The notes beneath the pieces are model-generated. The model was not told where the DNA came from. It made no database searches and saw nothing but the letters and a program-made list of their open reading frames with translations. DNA of 64,000 nucleotides from Macrosoma leucophasiata (lineage: Eukaryota > Arthropoda > Insecta > Lepidoptera > Hedylidae), in assembly GCA_036365455.1 (NCBI GenBank), contig JAWQUS010000032.1, positions 13,400,001 to 13,464,000 of the forward strand. Reading direction: 5' to 3'. The stretch's first letter is position 1; the number at the start of each line of letters is the position of its first letter. Positions 62,425 to 64,000 of the stretch are shown here, one piece after another. The translations under genes and the position numbers were made by a program.

Positions 62425-64000
62425 TTCATCATTTCAGTCGAAAGACGTCCACTGCTGAACAAAGGCCTCCCCCAAAGAATGCCACAACGAACGGTCCTAG
62501 GCCGCCCTCATCCAACGATTGCCTGCGACCTTCACCAGGTCGTCGGTCCACCTCGTGGGGGGCCTGCCTACGCTTCGTCTTCCGGTACGCGGTCGCCACT
62601 CTCGAGAACTCTTCTGCCCCAACGGCCGTCAGTTCTGCGAGCTATGTGCCCTGCCCACTGCCACTTGAGTTTCGCTATTCGGTGGGCTATGTTGGTTACT
62701 TTGGTTCTCATGCGGATCTCCGCGTTTCTGATTCGATCTCGCAGATAAACTCCGATCATAGCCCTCTCCATTGCTCTCTGAGTGACCTTGAGCCTTCTTA
62801 TGAGGCCCATAGTGAGCGACCACGTTTCAGTTTCATATGTCATCACTGGCAACACACATTGGTCAAAGACCTTCTTCTTTAGACACTGCGGTAAATTGGA
62901 CGAGAAGATACAACGTAGCTTCCCGAACGGTGCCCATCCGAGTTGGATTCGGCGATTGACCTCTTTCTCGAAGTTGGACCTACCTAACTGGATCGTTTAT
63001 CCCAGGTATACATATTCGTCAACAACTTCGAGTGTAGTACCCTCGACCATAACAGGAGTGGGCGTAACGAGGACATTCGACATGATCTTCGTCTTGTCCA
63101 TGTTCATTTTAAGGCCCACTCGTTGGGAGGCCCTACTGAGGCCATTGAGCATTGTGCCAAGGTCTTCCAGGGTCTCAGCCATGACTACGATATCATCCGC
63201 AAATCGGAGGTGGGAGATGTACTCGCCGTTAATGTTGATGCCGAGTCCGTTCCAGTCCAGAAGCTTGAAGACATCTTCCAATGCAGCGGTGAACAGTTTC
63301 GGAGATATGACATCTCCCTGTCTCACACCTCGCTGCAGTTGGATAGGTTTCGAGCTCTGGTCCTGAAGACGAACCGACATAGTGGCATTTTCGTACAAGC
63401 TCCGTAGCACCTCGATGTATCGGTAGTCGACTTGGCACCTCTGGAGTGACTGTAGCACAGCCCAAATCTCAACCGAATCGAAGGCTTTATCATAGTCCAC
63501 AAAGGCTAGACATAGGGGCTGGTTATACTCTTCTGTCTTCTGTATAACCTGCCGCAGAGCGTGTATGTGGTCTATGGTGCTAAAACCTTTACGGAACCCG
63601 GCTTGTTCGGGAGGCTGGAAGTCGTCGAGTCTGCGAGATAGACGGTTTGTAATCACTCTCGAAAACAGCTTATAGACGTGACTTAGAAGTGCGATGGGCC
63701 TATAGTTCTTAAGAAGGGTATTGTCACCTTTTTTGAAGAACAGCACCACCACACTACTGTTTGAGAGCCGTACTAATCTCGTCTAGACTGACGTCCGGGA
63801 TATCTTCGGTGTAGTGTTCGGTGTAGGCTCTAGGATCTGCCGCAGGACTGTTAACAGGTGGTCGCACTGTCGTGTATAACTGTCCGTAAAACCGTTCGAT
63901 CTCTTCTGCAAGCTCAGGTTTCGACGATACGATTCTGTTGTCCTCTGTCTTCAGCTTAGTGAGACGGTTTTGCCCTAAGGACAGATCTTTGGCGAACACT
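62425..64000 (-). mobile_element. RTE-type LINE, 3' part, running off the right edge
   Basis: The minus strand ends GGGGGAGGCCTTTGTTCAGC, AGTGGACGTCTTTCGACTGA and ATGATGAAGAG, a 3' end pattern common to RTE-like LINEs in insects (from memory). The coding part is upstream on that strand. Confidence 0.75.
62470..64000 (-). pseudogene. RTE-type reverse transcriptase, frameshifted and internally deleted
   Basis: A segment ending DIPDVSLDEISTALKQ stops at 63754. The next (63752-62997) starts at VVLFFKKGDNTLLKNYRPIA, so the block normally between them (NKAPG-type, RT motif 1) is missing. RT motifs seen: EQAGFRKGFSTIDHIHALRQ, FVDYDKAFDSVE, GVRQGDVISPKLF, FADD (catalytic), GLKMNMDKTKIM. After a frameshift near 62997, the C-terminal ETWSLTMGLIRRLKVTQRAM and LKWQWAGHIARR follow (62855-62568). 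Differs clearly from the intact RTE at 46225. Confidence 0.85.

Noticed and set aside
1..64000. Host protein-coding exons
   Set aside because: No frame outside transposable elements shows a recognisable domain or a convincing exon/intron pattern. Short frames of 60-120 codons are at chance level for AT-rich DNA with many repeats. Small exons cannot be excluded by eye.

Overview
This window looks like gene-poor, repeat-saturated insect DNA, most likely from a moth or butterfly. The grounds are AT-rich spacer by eye, dense short retroposons with TSDs (target-site duplications), and BEL/Pao, gypsy, RTE, jockey-type, mariner, piggyBac-type and Helitron-like elements in the combination usual for Lepidoptera. 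The order-level call is inference. I found no convincing host gene. Every long open frame is a transposable-element gene or an artefact of a stop-free tandem repeat.

Layout. 1-3.2 kb: short retroposons and a LINE ORF1 remnant. 3.2-14.06 kb: a nested pair of LTR retrotransposons. The outer element is a decayed minus-strand gypsy-type element with 541-bp LTRs and TATT TSDs. Inside it is an apparently intact minus-strand BEL/Pao element (6696-12618) with 215-bp LTRs, GACAG TSDs, a tRNA-Trp primer site and a 1711-residue open polyprotein. 14-25 kb: LINE fragments, SINEs and MITEs, including a 150-bp near-perfect palindrome and one of two copies of an unidentified poly(A)-tailed retroposon. 25.1-29.1 kb: two CpG-dense arrays of a 15-bp unit (130 and 90 full units). 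They are separated by a gypsy pol fragment whose left junction is a perfect 23-bp inverted repeat. 29-45 kb: SINEs, Helitron-like elements, a split SINE carrying a truncated LINE, trinucleotide repeats and local duplications. 45.3-49.8 kb: an intact RTE-type LINE (1023 residues from ATG 46225) inside a broken mariner, which itself sits in an older dispersed repeat. 50-62 kb: nested SINEs, a LINE fragment with a possible restriction-like endonuclease domain, several MITEs with long terminal inverted repeats (TIRs), Helitron-like copies, and a TTAA-flanked piggyBac-type MITE in a SINE. 62.4-64 kb: a broken RTE-type LINE running off the right edge.

How the parts relate. The elements do not form a pathway; they form a record of layered insertions. 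TSDs and interrupted repeats give relative ages: gypsy, then Pao; repeat R3, then mariner, then RTE; SINE A, then T1, LINE, piggyBac MITE or another SINE A. Two coding units look able to support their own movement (Pao and RTE). The SINEs and MITEs carry no coding capacity of their own and would need enzymes encoded elsewhere. All family assignments come from reading motifs by eye; no search was run.
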